The notes under the pieces were generated by a model. It was not told the origin of the DNA. It saw nothing but the letters and a program-made list of their open reading frames with translations, and searched no databases. A DNA stretch of 64,000 bases. Source: Owenia fusiformis (lineage: Eukaryota; Annelida; Polychaeta; Sabellida; Oweniidae). The translations under genes and the position numbers were made by a program. Shown here piece after piece: positions 49,821 to 60,100 of this stretch. The stretch spans positions 4,483,525 to 4,547,524 of the forward strand of contig CAIIXF020000004.1 of assembly GCA_903813345.2 (NCBI GenBank), given 5' to 3'. Within the stretch, counting starts at the first letter, position 1; every line of letters starts with the position of its first letter.

Positions 49821-50740
49821 AGGGGTGACCTTATTTTACCTTAATAATTTTTAAGATACGCAATGTTTGGGCCTCATATGAATTCTAAATGTTGCATTAA
49901 GTATTGTTTTGTCATATTATTCCTAATTAAATGTAAAAAAATTATTGGAAATTAAAAAAAAATCAAATTTTCATTTTCGGTTCTAAAGGGCCAGGGGTAA
50001 CCATATTTTACCCTAATAATTTCCCAGATATGTAATATATGCATCTCAAATTAGCTCAAGATGTTGCATATAGTTCTGTTTAATCATAATACCTCCAATA
50101 AGATGTAGAAAATGATCGGATATATCTAAAAAAATCAAAATTTTCACTTAAGCTCTTGATTGCCCTGGGGTAACCTTATTTTACCTTAATAATTTTCTAA
50201 ATATGAGACATAATCACCTCAAATGAGCTTAAGATGGTATATTTAGTCCTGTTTTATCATATCATTCCCAAGGAGTGAAAAAATGATTGGAAGTTATAAG
50301 AAAATGACATTTAAATATTACACCCCCAATCCGCAACATCTTCTTGCAGTGCTGTAAACAGTACTGAACAGTGCAGTCAGAGTACTGCACTATATAGCAA
50401 TGTACAATGTTATTCTAACACCATCTGTTTTGGACAGCATAGTACAGTACTGTTTTTACAGCTCAGTACTGTTTTAGAAAACAGCTGTGTTCAGTACTGT
50501 TTTTACAGCACTGTTTATGAAACCATGCTGTTTGATGCAGTTTGAGATTGGTAGTGTAGTTTATGATAGGTCAGGAATGACCTAATTTTACCTTAAAAAT
50601 TTAAACAAAGATATATATTGTCTAACTCAAATGAGCTCAAAATAGTGAATATAGTCTAGTTTTGTCATATTATTGCTACTGAGATATACAATAATGATTA
50701 ACAATTATTAAAAAAATGAACCTCAACAGCCATTTATTCC
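49821..50740 (+). repeat. 173-bp tandem repeats in the left foldback arm
   Basis: Units start at 49821, 49993, 50166 and 50573 with AGGGGTRACCTTATTTTACC followed by TTAATAATTT and end with an AAAATGATTGGAA-like block. Spacings are 172, 173 and 407; the last is one unit plus a 234-bp insertion. Mirror-image units lie in the right arm near 53653, 53484, 53312 and 53150. Confidence 0.75.
50339..50572. other. insertion rich in CAGTACTG palindromes
   Basis: The 8-base palindrome CAGTACTG occurs at 50359, 50445, 50464 and 50492, with several one-base variants between them. The 17-mer CAGTACTGTTTTTACAG is present twice (50445 and 50492). The block interrupts the 173-bp repeats and is absent from the right arm. 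Confidence 0.65.
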
Positions 50741-51258
50741 TTTTTAGTACCAATGGCAATTCTATCTAGTTTTATAGAACTTTTTCTAAGATATGAAAAT
50801 GTTTGATAAGTCCAGAGCAAATCAGATCTGCTTTCAAACATTTGCATCTGTTCTCTTGACACAGGTATCTACCCGATGACCTACATTTTATGTTGTGGCC
50901 TCAGTATCAGCAGTGGGAATAGTCCAGCCACATTCATGTGGTGGTAGAAACTGTGGGTAAGAATGCATCAGAATGAATAAGGACTCTAGTCTTCTAATTT
51001 TAGGGTATCAAAAAAGAATTAAAGCTTAAGAACACTTGCGTAACCTCTGGGTACACCTTCTATTCCTGCAAATCAGTTGACTAAGAGTAGTAGCAGAATG
51101 CATCTAGCGATTGTATGAAAAATGGTAAGGGCTAAACTTCGTTCATGGCCTAGTGGCCTTGAAATATCTAAGGCAGGTCGTACATACTGGAGGAATTTCC
51201 CCTCACCATAGGCCATATGCAATCCAAATTGACATTTTCAGCACAGGTTACTGCCAGT

Positions 51259-51595
51259 TTAAACCACATCAAAATCAACTGTATTGACTATGATTCTTAT
51301 TAGGTCATGAGAGAAGCAATCTTTGGCATGCTTCTTCATATGAGCGAATGGTGATGGCAGATACTTCACTATCGGGCTAAGATATTGCATTACCTCATTG
51401 TGAGGTCACAATCTTCTTGCCATCTTCCTCCAGGGTTTCAGTTTTGATGCCTGGAAGGAAAACAGCTCCCTCTTGTTCCAACCATCTTAGGAAATCTTGC
51501 CAATTCCACAGAAGAAAATTAGTAGGATATACTTTCCTCACTGTTCCAGTTTTGTGCTGTTTGTATCTATGCTCATTAACATCAAAGTTGAATGA
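51259..51595 (-). pseudogene. unidentified coding remnant, left arm
   Basis: On the minus strand the frame opens after TTAG at 51596, a possible splice acceptor, and reads about 66 codons rich in aromatic and charged residues (for example NFLLWNWQDFLRWLEQEG) to a TGA at 51395-51397. After a one-base shift at about 51395 a second frame continues (YLPSPFAHMKKHAKDCF near its middle) to a TAA at 51259-51261. Its composition, continuity and partner copy in the other arm suggest real, decayed protein coding. I do not recognise the family. It could be part of a transposase or a captured host exon. Confidence 0.4.
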
Positions 51596-52104
51596 CTAAG
51601 CTACAAAGTAGATGCCAAAACAATAGACAGGGCATGTATAGTTAAACATGCTAACAGTGAAATATAAAGATTTGGTGATTATGCAAATATGATATTACCC
51701 ACGTAAAAGTCTGCAAATAGTTCATTGCCTTGATGTCAGCTGGGATGTTTACAAGGACACTAGCTTAAAGGGGCAACAAGGTCTGTAGAAGATTCAATTT
51801 TGTTACTTTTTCTGAGCTATCAGGGCAATATTTGGCTTTGACATACCTATTTTCTTAAAATGTATGGATAAACTATCAATTTCAGCATTAAGAAGTGTAA
51901 ATTCAGTTCAAAGCTTCTATAAAGGGAGTCCCACTTATAGGTTTTTAAGATCCAAAACATTTCAAGAGGAATCAGCTGAAATAATGTTCATCCAGGGGGT
52001 TTCTTTGGAAAGAAATAAACATATATGTTAGTCTTGATGAAATATCAAAACTTGAATATATTTTGACACTGGTCCATGATCGTTGAATGGCCCCTTTGCA
52101 CTAA

Positions 52105-52260
52105 TTGTTGCACCTTTAAAACAGCACTAGAGAGACTTATGGAACTGGAACAAGGATGGTCTAAGGAGGAAACTGAAACCCTTGAAATGGATGGAAAGAA
52201 GATAGTGACCACATAAATTAAGGAGGCAATGCAATGTTTTAGCCCAACAGTGAGGTTCTG
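52105..52260 (+). pseudogene. unidentified coding remnant, right arm
   Basis: This is the inverted, more decayed partner of 51259-51595. The plus-strand frame reads ELEQGWSKEETETLEMDG and then KKIVTT before a TAA, where the left copy has TETLEEDGKKIVTS. A second frame after it resembles the left copy's second frame (MQCFSPTVRF against MQYLSPIVKY). Several deletions are visible. Confidence 0.4.
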
Positions 52261-53032
52261 CCATCACCCTTGCTCTTATAAGAAGAAGCAGATTCAAGGA
52301 TATTTCTCAATATTTTCAGTTAGACTGCTTCAATCATGGCCTTCAAGAGAAAGAATAATACTCCTTACATTTAATTCTGATGTGGTTATCCTGGCATATA
52401 TGTGATGTTAAAAACTGAAAAAGTCAATTTGGATAGCATATGGTAAGGGAGAAAACATATCAATATCTACCTGCCCATGACCAAAGTTTAATCCTCCCCA
52501 TTTCTCATACCATCATTTGATGTGATGTTACATCTGTATTCTACTGCTATGGAAAAATGGAATAAATGGATTGAGATTTAAATGTGTCACTGAATTTTCT
52601 AATTGTTGTTAATCATTATGTTAGTAGGAATAAAGTGAAAAACAGACTATTTTCCCCATTTTGAGATCATTTTATCTTGAAAATTATTGTGATACCATTT
52701 GGCATTCTTGTGCCCAATCATTGACTGTCATTATTCACTGACAGAATCCTTGACAGAAGCAGCTCACCTATTAACCCCCCCCCCATCAGGCTAAGGTGAC
52801 TGGACTTACTACCCTTTGCATTCATTCGACTTTCCTTCTCAAAAGAGAGCTTCGTCTTCACTCTATCAGTTTTCAATGAACTCACTGCGCTAATCAGAGT
52901 TTGTTGTCGAAATAAGGACGGCTTTCTATATGGTCATTTTCTCTGACAAAATCGCATCATTAATGTGCACGCATTTACCACTTGTTCCTTCAAGCTCGCT
53001 GATTGGTTGAGAATAGGTCAGTATGGTTTATT

Positions 53033-53069
53033 GCAGCTTGGGTCATAAATGCTTTAAGACCCAAGCTGC
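53033..53069. repeat. perfect 12-bp hairpin
   Basis: GCAGCTTGGGTC pairs with GACCCAAGCTGC around a 13-base loop. It lies in a stretch (about 52770-53120) that does not align with the left foldback arm. Confidence 0.65.
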
Positions 53070-54191
53070 CAATGGCATCGGTCATGGGGACGGGGCTGCT
53101 AAACTCACTCCATCCTTTGCTTCTATATTATGGTAATATATGATAAAATCACCCCTGACCTGTCAAAAGCTAAAAATGTCATTTTTCAAATTTCCATTAT
53201 TTTTTACATCTCCTAAGGAATAATATGACAAAACAAGAGTATATGACACAATTCTAAACTCATTTGAGATGCATACGTCTCATAATTAAGAAAAGTTCAA
53301 GGTTAAATAAGCCCCCCCCCAGGCCATCATAAGCTAAAATGAAAATTTCAAATTTTAAGAAATGTCCAATCATTTTCTACATCTTATAGGAGGTATTATG
53401 ATTAAACAGAACTATATGCATCATCTTGAGCTAATTTGGGATACATATATTACAAACCTTGAAAGTTATTAAGGATAAAATATGGTTACCCTGGCGCTTC
53501 AGAAGCGATAATGAAATTTTTTTTTTTTGAAAAGTTCCAATCATTTTTCAATTCATTTAGGAATAATATGACAAAACAAGACTCAATGCACCATTTTGAG
53601 CTCATATGAGACCCATACATTGCATATCTTAAAAATTATTAAGGTAGAATAAGGTTACCCCTAGGCCGCAAGGGCTTAGAAATTCAAATTTCGATAATTT
53701 TTATTTCAAAAAATACATGAGCTACCCAAGCCATATTCTATATTTGTGATAAACACTTATACCCCTATTAGTATGAATTTTTCCAAGATGATCAGACATC
53801 ACATTCTTGAAATACAGTACTTGATGTCCCATATTTGACCCTTTAAAAGATGAATTCACGCTAGATAATTGGGTCAAAATGCATTTTCCACACTTAACAC
53901 CACATCTACAATCAGTTTGTCTCAATTTCAAGGCTCAGAGCAATCACCAAATGAAGTCATTTAAAAAAATTTACTTCACAACCATTTTTATTTATTTTTT
54001 ATAATGTACCCCCTCCTCGCCTGATAGGGGTTGGGGTCAGAGACTAAAAAATCCATGAAGACCACTCCGGATCACTTGCCCCGAAATCATTTTCCACTCA
54101 GATCAAGTGTTTCTACAACTGTGCCAAGTTTGTTGCTTTCCTGAAAAAGTCGAACTATAAAGGGCTCATTTCTGGACATCTGACTGCGCTA

Positions 54192-55562
54192 CGATTAATT
54201 TGATGAGCAATAAACCTTTGGCCTTGTGTTATTCTGATCCATTTTACATTGATCTTTACACGTAAATAATCCACCTGGGAGATCCATAGCAAGCTTTTAA
54301 GTAGATTATCACAATTAATAAACCATGGTAACTGATGTCGTTATACAGAAGCATTATGTGCGAACAAGTACTACACGATACGATATTATACGGAGCAGTG
54401 TGAGACTCACAATCATCGAGTTTATAAAGACAGGCTAGGGTAGGTTTGAAATTCAAATTAACGATTTTACGGGGCGTTTTGGTTTCTATTACGCCTTGTG
54501 GAGTTGGTGTCGCGGGATACTGAATGTCAAGGGGAATTGTGATGAAAATTAAACATTTTTCGCCCTGGCTCCAGGAAGCAAAATATGCAAATCAAATAAT
54601 GAATAAATATGAATTTATACCTTTTTTGTATATGCACAAAGGATCACATTTAGTATACAAAGTCAGCGAAATGTGTAAATAAAACACTGAATGTTAAAGT
54701 AGATCATTAGATGTCACTGTTATTTTATCTGTGACCTATAATTTTTAAATTTACATGCCATACTGAATGTCAAACAAAACTGATGTCAAATTGAATGAGT
54801 CTCCTTAGGAAAGAAGAATTATGTCAAATGAAACTGTAATTAAATTGGAACTATTTTATAAATTCTTGAGGAACTTGAAACTGTATTGCTAGGTGTATCG
54901 CGATCAACAGATCGAGCGAACTTGAATATAACCGTCCACCACTTTGCCAATCCCATTCCCCATTGTCGTTGATTAGATTATATATATCTATTGGTAATCA
55001 AAACAGGGATGGGTATGTTCAATGATGATAATTAGAGAGGTTTCGCTGAATAGGTTACAGCTAAAACGTATCCGCAACCGCTTCTATATGTCTGATTCTA
55101 CCGTAAACACCGTCTCTCCAGGGGGCTATTAATTTAGGACTCAATGCACTATTAAGTATCGTTACTTATCATCTAGAACTGGTATTAGGTAATACAGTAT
55201 TGTGGCTACAATGGGCGGCTAGTATGAAATTGAAGATTATCGGGATTTAGAGCAGAATTAATCACTATTATTTTAATTGAATCTGGCGTTTAATCTTGCA
55301 TTGAAATTGCTCGTCGGGACTAAAACGGTTATTAAACACGATGAACGCCATAAAGGTGATACACACTAAACTGCAGGCAGAATGATTTTATTTTAAAACG
55401 TAAATTGTTTATCAAGGGAAAGCTTTATAAGATTTATTGTAAAGACTGGGATTTGATATTTAACATGATGCAGATGGTTTTATGAGAAGTATTGTTTCAT
55501 TCCCGTTTTAAGATGATGAGCAAATTGTTGAGTTGACACAAAACAAGACCATATAATAGACA
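54192..55562. other. no gene recognised
   Basis: Apart from the dispersed repeat at 54395-54505, nothing was identified. Confidence 0.4.
54395..54505 (+). repeat. dispersed repeat shared with 14735-14835
   Basis: TGAGACTCACAATCAT, GGGTAGGTTTGAAATTCAAA and CGGGGCGTTTTGGTTTC lie in the same order as in the inverted copy at 14735-14835. Confidence 0.6.
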
Positions 55563-55845
55563 ATGTGCAAGTAGAAATAATATTGATTTACGGCATCCAA
55601 TCAAACTGATGTCATATTTGGAATCTACATGTAAAATTACATCTAGAAATGTGGTTTTGATAAGAGTTTATCAACTTTTAAAATTTAATTTTCTTTGAAA
55701 TGTGACTTCTAGGTCGGGGAGATTCCCCTTAGACCCCATATTGTAAAATCACAAAAAGTGAAATAAACTTTGGTATACCCTGCCATGTTATTTCCCCCGA
55801 ATCAGCCACCTGGTGGCGAAACTGGTAACTACCTTCTCGCATCTG
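55563..55845. repeat. GATGCGAGTAG-terminus MITE, copy 3
   Basis: It is bounded by ATGTGCAAGTAGAAATAAT and ACTACCTTCTCGCATCTG. Internal blocks (ACATCTAGAAATGTGG, GTGACTTCTAGGTCGGG, AAAATCACAAAAAGTGAAAT, CACCTGGTGGCGAAACTGG) match copy 1. Confidence 0.65.
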
Positions 55846-56098
55846 AGTAGAGTAATTGGGTTCAGTTTGGTTCAATATAGCATATATAGCAGAAGAAGGG
55901 TAGATGTAGGTTCTCAGAGCGATCACGAACTAAAATTTTCTCAAAAGAATAATGCATTTGTTAACGGTTGTTCTTTACACGTAAATGATACCTTTCTACC
56001 TATACCTGATACTTCCTGAATTTTTCATAATTTGCTGGCTATCGTATATATATATTCAATTTGGACAAATACCTCGGGTCAGAGAAAATATACCAATA

Positions 56099-57117
56099 CG
56101 AGGGGTGATCCAAAAGTATTAGACGCCCTGCTCTAATTTTGTTGGTTTTTGATAAAGTTACTTTAAACTTTGCAATAATAAAGATCAATGACCTTACTAC
56201 TTTGTGTATTAATTTCATTGAGAAATGATATAATTTATGTAATTTTCTAGATAGTTTTTAATATAGGGACCCTGCCATCCGGAACGGTATTCCCACATGG
56301 CAACTTTAAGCCTTAAATATTGCCACCATTTCTCTTGACCGCTATCTTTCTTTGAATTTTGAATGTTAAACAATTTTAGTTTACTTCCTGTGTTACTAGG
56401 CAACCAATTAATTGTGGTTTAATTATAATGCCACATATGAAAATGGCAATATATGTCAAATTCTACGAAAATGACATCAGACAAGCAACCCTCATTTTGG
56501 TATCATTTTTGCTGCAAGATGGCTGCTGAAATGCAGAACTTGAAAGAAATATAAGTGAAACAAATAATACTACAAGATATTCTCCCTATTACTGAAATTG
56601 AGCAGCTACCATATGCACATGATACAATCTGGATATGGCTCCGTGTATGGTTCCTTTTCTCAAAGTTGAAAGGAGGGTTGAAAGAAAATGATTATTACTC
56701 ATTGGATGAGGTTTAGAGTGGCACTCCAGCAGCATTTGTATCACATAAGCAATGGCGGGTTCATAATTGTCTTCCATTCATTGATAGAGCGGTATGAAAA
56801 TGTGTTCAAATTTGTGGAAAATATGTTGAAAAGTAGGTCTTAATATGTGAAAATAATGATGGCAGATGACACTCAGATTAAAAATCAGAAATTCTCCTAG
56901 TTGCGACGTAATTTGCTATATTTAAATACCGTTCCGGGTGTCAGGGACCAGGTATGCAAACATATTTAGAAAAGTAGCTAAAATATAATATTTTCTGTTG
57001 AAACTTATACACAAAGTTGTTTAGACGTTGATCTTTATTATCTGAAAGGTTCATGTAATCATATTAGAAAATAGCCTAGTTAGAGCGGGGCGTCCAAGAC
57101 CTTTGGATTACCCCTCG
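56099..57117. mobile_element. mariner-type MITE, 1019 bp
   Basis: CGAGGGGTGATCCAAAAGTA and the inverted CTTTGGATTACCCCTCG are flanked by TA (56097-56098 and 57118-57119). Degenerate inverted arms extend about 190 bp, up to a shared GGAACGGTATT block. The interior has no recognisable transposase. Confidence 0.75.
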
Positions 57118-57937
57118 TACCCAATGGTATTTGTGAAATGCATTTTACTACAACGTTACAATTTAAAAATTCTCTGGAGATATGCAACGTATACGTCACT
57201 TTATGAGATATGACTCAATTCGATTCAATTCAATCAAAGGACATTACTCTTACCGAAATAATTTTGATATAGGAAATAATAACCAGAAATCATTTTGATT
57301 AATATATTATTCGGACAAGAAACGCTGTTATTTCTAAAAGCAAAAGACGTCTAAAAGTTCTGTTAATCGAAATTGACAGATTATCGTTTGTTTCTACAGT
57401 ATGGCAAATTGAGCAATTTTCCAGAATAATCTATACGTATACGGAACTGTCAGGCAATTTATTAAAATAGATTGATGCATGCACAGTATTGTCTCCTAGC
57501 GGTATTGCTCGATACAACACCCATCCCTCATTTTATATCCTTTTTTATTAATAGAGTGATTCCCAAATTAGCATTATTTGCATTATTAACATATACCAGT
57601 TAGTATGTCATCTAGTGCATTATACAATAACAACATCATTGTAGTTGAGTCAGTAGAAAAGTGCAGACCGCTTTCATTAATTACCATGGCAGCACTTTAA
57701 TCATGTTTAATTTATACTAAGGAACTAAATTTCCAGATAGAGATCCCGAACACTCATTATGAGTCAAATGGGTTAACCCATCATGTGTGCCCAGTTCACC
57801 TAAGTTCCGGTTGATCGCTGGCCGATTATTAGTTATATTTCTTGAAACAAAAGGTAAAAGCCTGAGTGTTTTACATGTCTTTTTCCGTTGATTTATCGAA
57901 TATTTAAAATTATTTTTGGCTAGAAAAGCCTTTACTT
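57118..57937. other. no gene recognised
   Basis: Nothing identifiable was seen between the mariner-type MITE and the 5' region of the LINE. Confidence 0.4.
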
Positions 57938-58148
57938 TCCGGTGTAAAATAAATTATGGACCCCCGCGGGTTATGGTCCCATTTCCTTATCTTTTTTTGA
58001 TAGATGGCGCCAAGAATAAATAACACGTTGTAAAAGACTAGGAGTAATTACTCAGTTTACGTGATAATATCTACATTTGTGCCGATTTATCGTAATCTAA
58101 AACATTTATAAATATCTATAGACGATATACAGCGGATTAGTTGAGACC

Positions 58149-59114
58149 ATGTCCAAACTACAGGACAACCAACCGGCGATTACCGACTTCGTCAAAATTC
58201 GTGCTGATAAAAACCAAGATGGTGGACAACTTGCACAGGACTTTGATAAGCCATCCTCGATAACTATACCCGTGAAGCGAAATAGACGAGAAGCGGGGTT
58301 CCCAAGTAAGGACAGTGAAACTTCGCCAGTACCGTACGATGACGTTTTTGAGAAAGCTCTTGATGAAGCATCCTCAGGTACATGCACCACAGACGATCCA
58401 CATGATATGGATTCTGAGCAACCGGTAACTATCCTCTCTCTTACTACCGTTATGAGAACATTACTTAATGAAAATAACACCCAGATAATGTCTCAAATGC
58501 GTGATATGGTGAAGCATGAAATTGAAAAATCCACGATAAAGCTATCTACTGATCTAAAACAACTTCGTGAAGAAAATGACACTCTGAAGTCCAGAATCAT
58601 GATATTGGAGAAATCCCATACTGATATGACTGTTAAGCAAGATCAGCTAGCCCTTGAGGTAAATCATAATGCTCAATACAGCAGGAAATCCACATTACGT
58701 GCCGTTGGGATCGCTGATGACAAAAATGAGTCTGTTGAAAAGTGTATTGACACTCTCTGTAAAACCCTAAATGATCACCTGCCAGCAGGAGCTATGATTG
58801 AACCTGACCACATTGAAATTGCCCACCGTTTGCCTGGAAGAGATGGGAAGCCACGACAAATCATAGCCAAATTCTTTGACCGACTTGTTAAGGACAAAGT
58901 AATGTCAAACAAGCGCCACCTAAAAGGCACCAATGTGAGAATTTACCATGATCTCAGTCCGAGAAACAGAGTACTGCTGAAAGAAGTCAAGCAGCACAAC
59001 GATATTGATCAAGCATGGTACAATAACATGAAAGTGTATGGTAAACTCAAATCTGGTACAATCAAAGTATTCTCAATCAACGATAACATTGACTCTGTCA
59101 TTGCCAGGTCTTAA
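58149..59114 (+). CDS. LINE ORF1: RNA-binding protein, L1-ORF1p-like
   Basis: This 321-residue protein should bind LINE RNA as a multimer and act as a nucleic acid chaperone in a cytoplasmic ribonucleoprotein. The start ATG has a good context (ACCATGT). Residues 1-95 are polar, acidic in places and probably disordered. Residues 100-172 form a heptad-rich coiled coil (LKQLREENDTLKSRIMILEK). Residues 176-250 have the layout of the RRM of transposase_22/ORF1p proteins, opening with AQYSRKSTLRAVGI and including IEIAHRLPG and RQIIAKFFDR. Residues 252-318 fit the C-terminal domain (LKGTNVRIYHDLSPRNR). It precedes ORF2 on the same strand. An overlapping minus-strand frame is a shadow. Confidence 0.85.
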   Translation: MSKLQDNQPAITDFVKIRADKNQDGGQLAQDFDKPSSITIPVKRNRREAGFPSKDSETSPVPYDDVFEKALDEASSGTCTTDDPHDMDSEQPVTILSLTTVMRTLLNENNTQIMSQMRDMVKHEIEKSTIKLSTDLKQLREENDTLKSRIMILEKSHTDMTVKQDQLALEVNHNAQYSRKSTLRAVGIADDKNESVEKCIDTLCKTLNDHLPAGAMIEPDHIEIAHRLPGRDGKPRQIIAKFFDRLVKDKVMSNKRHLKGTNVRIYHDLSPRNRVLLKEVKQHNDIDQAWYNNMKVYGKLKSGTIKVFSINDNIDSVIARS

Positions 59115-59896
59115 TTACCTTGGTGTGCTTGGACGATTGCCATAACTTTCTCGTGAACATTCCCTCACTCACCACTGTTACCCTTGTTGATTTAAGTTAT
59201 AGAAAACGCTGGTCACCATGCAGAAAGTAACATCAATGTATAAACTATCAATATAGTTTCCTAAAATAACCGAACATAACTTTTCTCACTGACAAATGAA
59301 CGTCTTAATGAGCTGCTGCTCGTGCTAAACTTGACGATTTTCTCCAGTTGTTTTGTTTACATCTCTCTGTCACGTGACTATTTGACCTTCCGGAAACCGG
59401 AAGTGTGCTTTTATCAAATTTATATTTCACGTTTTTGTCTTTTGAATCTAAAAACACGGTGAGTTCTTTTCCCTTCTGTATATAATGCTGTTCTCAACGA
59501 ACACCTTTGTAAATAGAACTACTGGAGAAGTTCGTTTTTCGAATTTTATATACGAGCCTGACTAACATTTTACTATTTATGATTTATTTTTCTCCAGTAT
59601 GTATTACTCTATTAGAGTCTATATACTGTAATGTATAAATGTTACAGTAGCTTGCAAGCATACACTATGATTATGATGAATCACAAGCAAGTTTTGTATT
59701 GTTGCCATGTATTACTGTTTTTGTTTTTGTTTTAATATTGCTGCCCACTGTATTTCATGTGTCATGTAGTCCATTTTGCTGGCTACCAGGCTACTTTTTA
59801 TCCTGAAATTGGTACTTTGCTACTGAAATTATGATTCCATAACTGAGTTGTACTTCCTATATCTTTGCATCAAAAAAACCTTTGTTGCATAACACC
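59115..59896 (+). other. inter-ORF region of the LINE
   Basis: These bases between ORF1 and the small upstream ORF carry no ATG-started frame of note. A roughly 1-kb gap between LINE ORFs is unusually long. It could contain a second promoter, an intron or a foreign insertion; no splice sites were assigned. Confidence 0.45.
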
Positions 59897-60100
59897 ATGT
59901 GTAATGTACCCATATTCCTTATTGTCATGCACACACTACATGTGTGCATACTTTTGGAAATTATCAATCATAGAGGTTGGGTTGGGGATGGGGATTACTT
60001 TTACATTTCTAAATACTGCTTACTTAGCTTTTTACCATTTGTTACTAGCATATATACCTTTCAGTTAACCAACAGTGCAGTCAAGTCAGGCATAGGTTAA
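59897..60100 (+). CDS. small hydrophobic upstream ORF overlapping ORF2 start
   Basis: The frame encodes 67 residues from the ATG at 59897 (ACCATGT) to TAA at 60098-60100. The last A of the stop is the first base of the ORF2 ATG, giving TAATG. The peptide is rich in Leu, Ile, Phe and Tyr, with one or two potential membrane segments, and resembles nothing I know. Stop-start overlaps of the UAAUG type mediate termination-reinitiation in the SART1 LINE. Here the upstream frame is not ORF1, so a coupling role is a hypothesis and the ORF may be fortuitous. Confidence 0.35.
   Translation: MCNVPIFLIVMHTLHVCILLEIINHRGWVGDGDYFYISKYCLLSFLPFVTSIYTFQLTNSAVKSGIG

Larger units (their letters stand above)
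49302..54191. mobile_element. giant foldback element, arms about 2 kb
   Basis: ATAGCGCAGTCAGATGTCC at 49302 is the inverted partner of GGACATCTGACTGCGCTA ending at 54191. The arms stay alignable through AGTTCGACTTTTTCAGGAAA, GACTTCATTTGGTGATTGC, CCTGATAGGGG-type words, four 173-bp repeat units on each side, and further to about 51600 and 52090. The loop is roughly 500 bp. Both arms contain copies of one coding remnant. Long TIRs built of tandem subrepeats recall FoldBack/Galileo-type elements; superfamily assignment is not established. Confidence 0.75.

Noticed and set aside
58106-58480. 124-codon minus-strand frame over ORF1
   Set aside because: It is an antisense shadow of the well-supported LINE ORF1.
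59865-60068. 67-codon frame upstream of ORF2 in another frame
   Set aside because: It opens at TTG, and it does not connect to ORF2, unlike the frame ending in TAATG.
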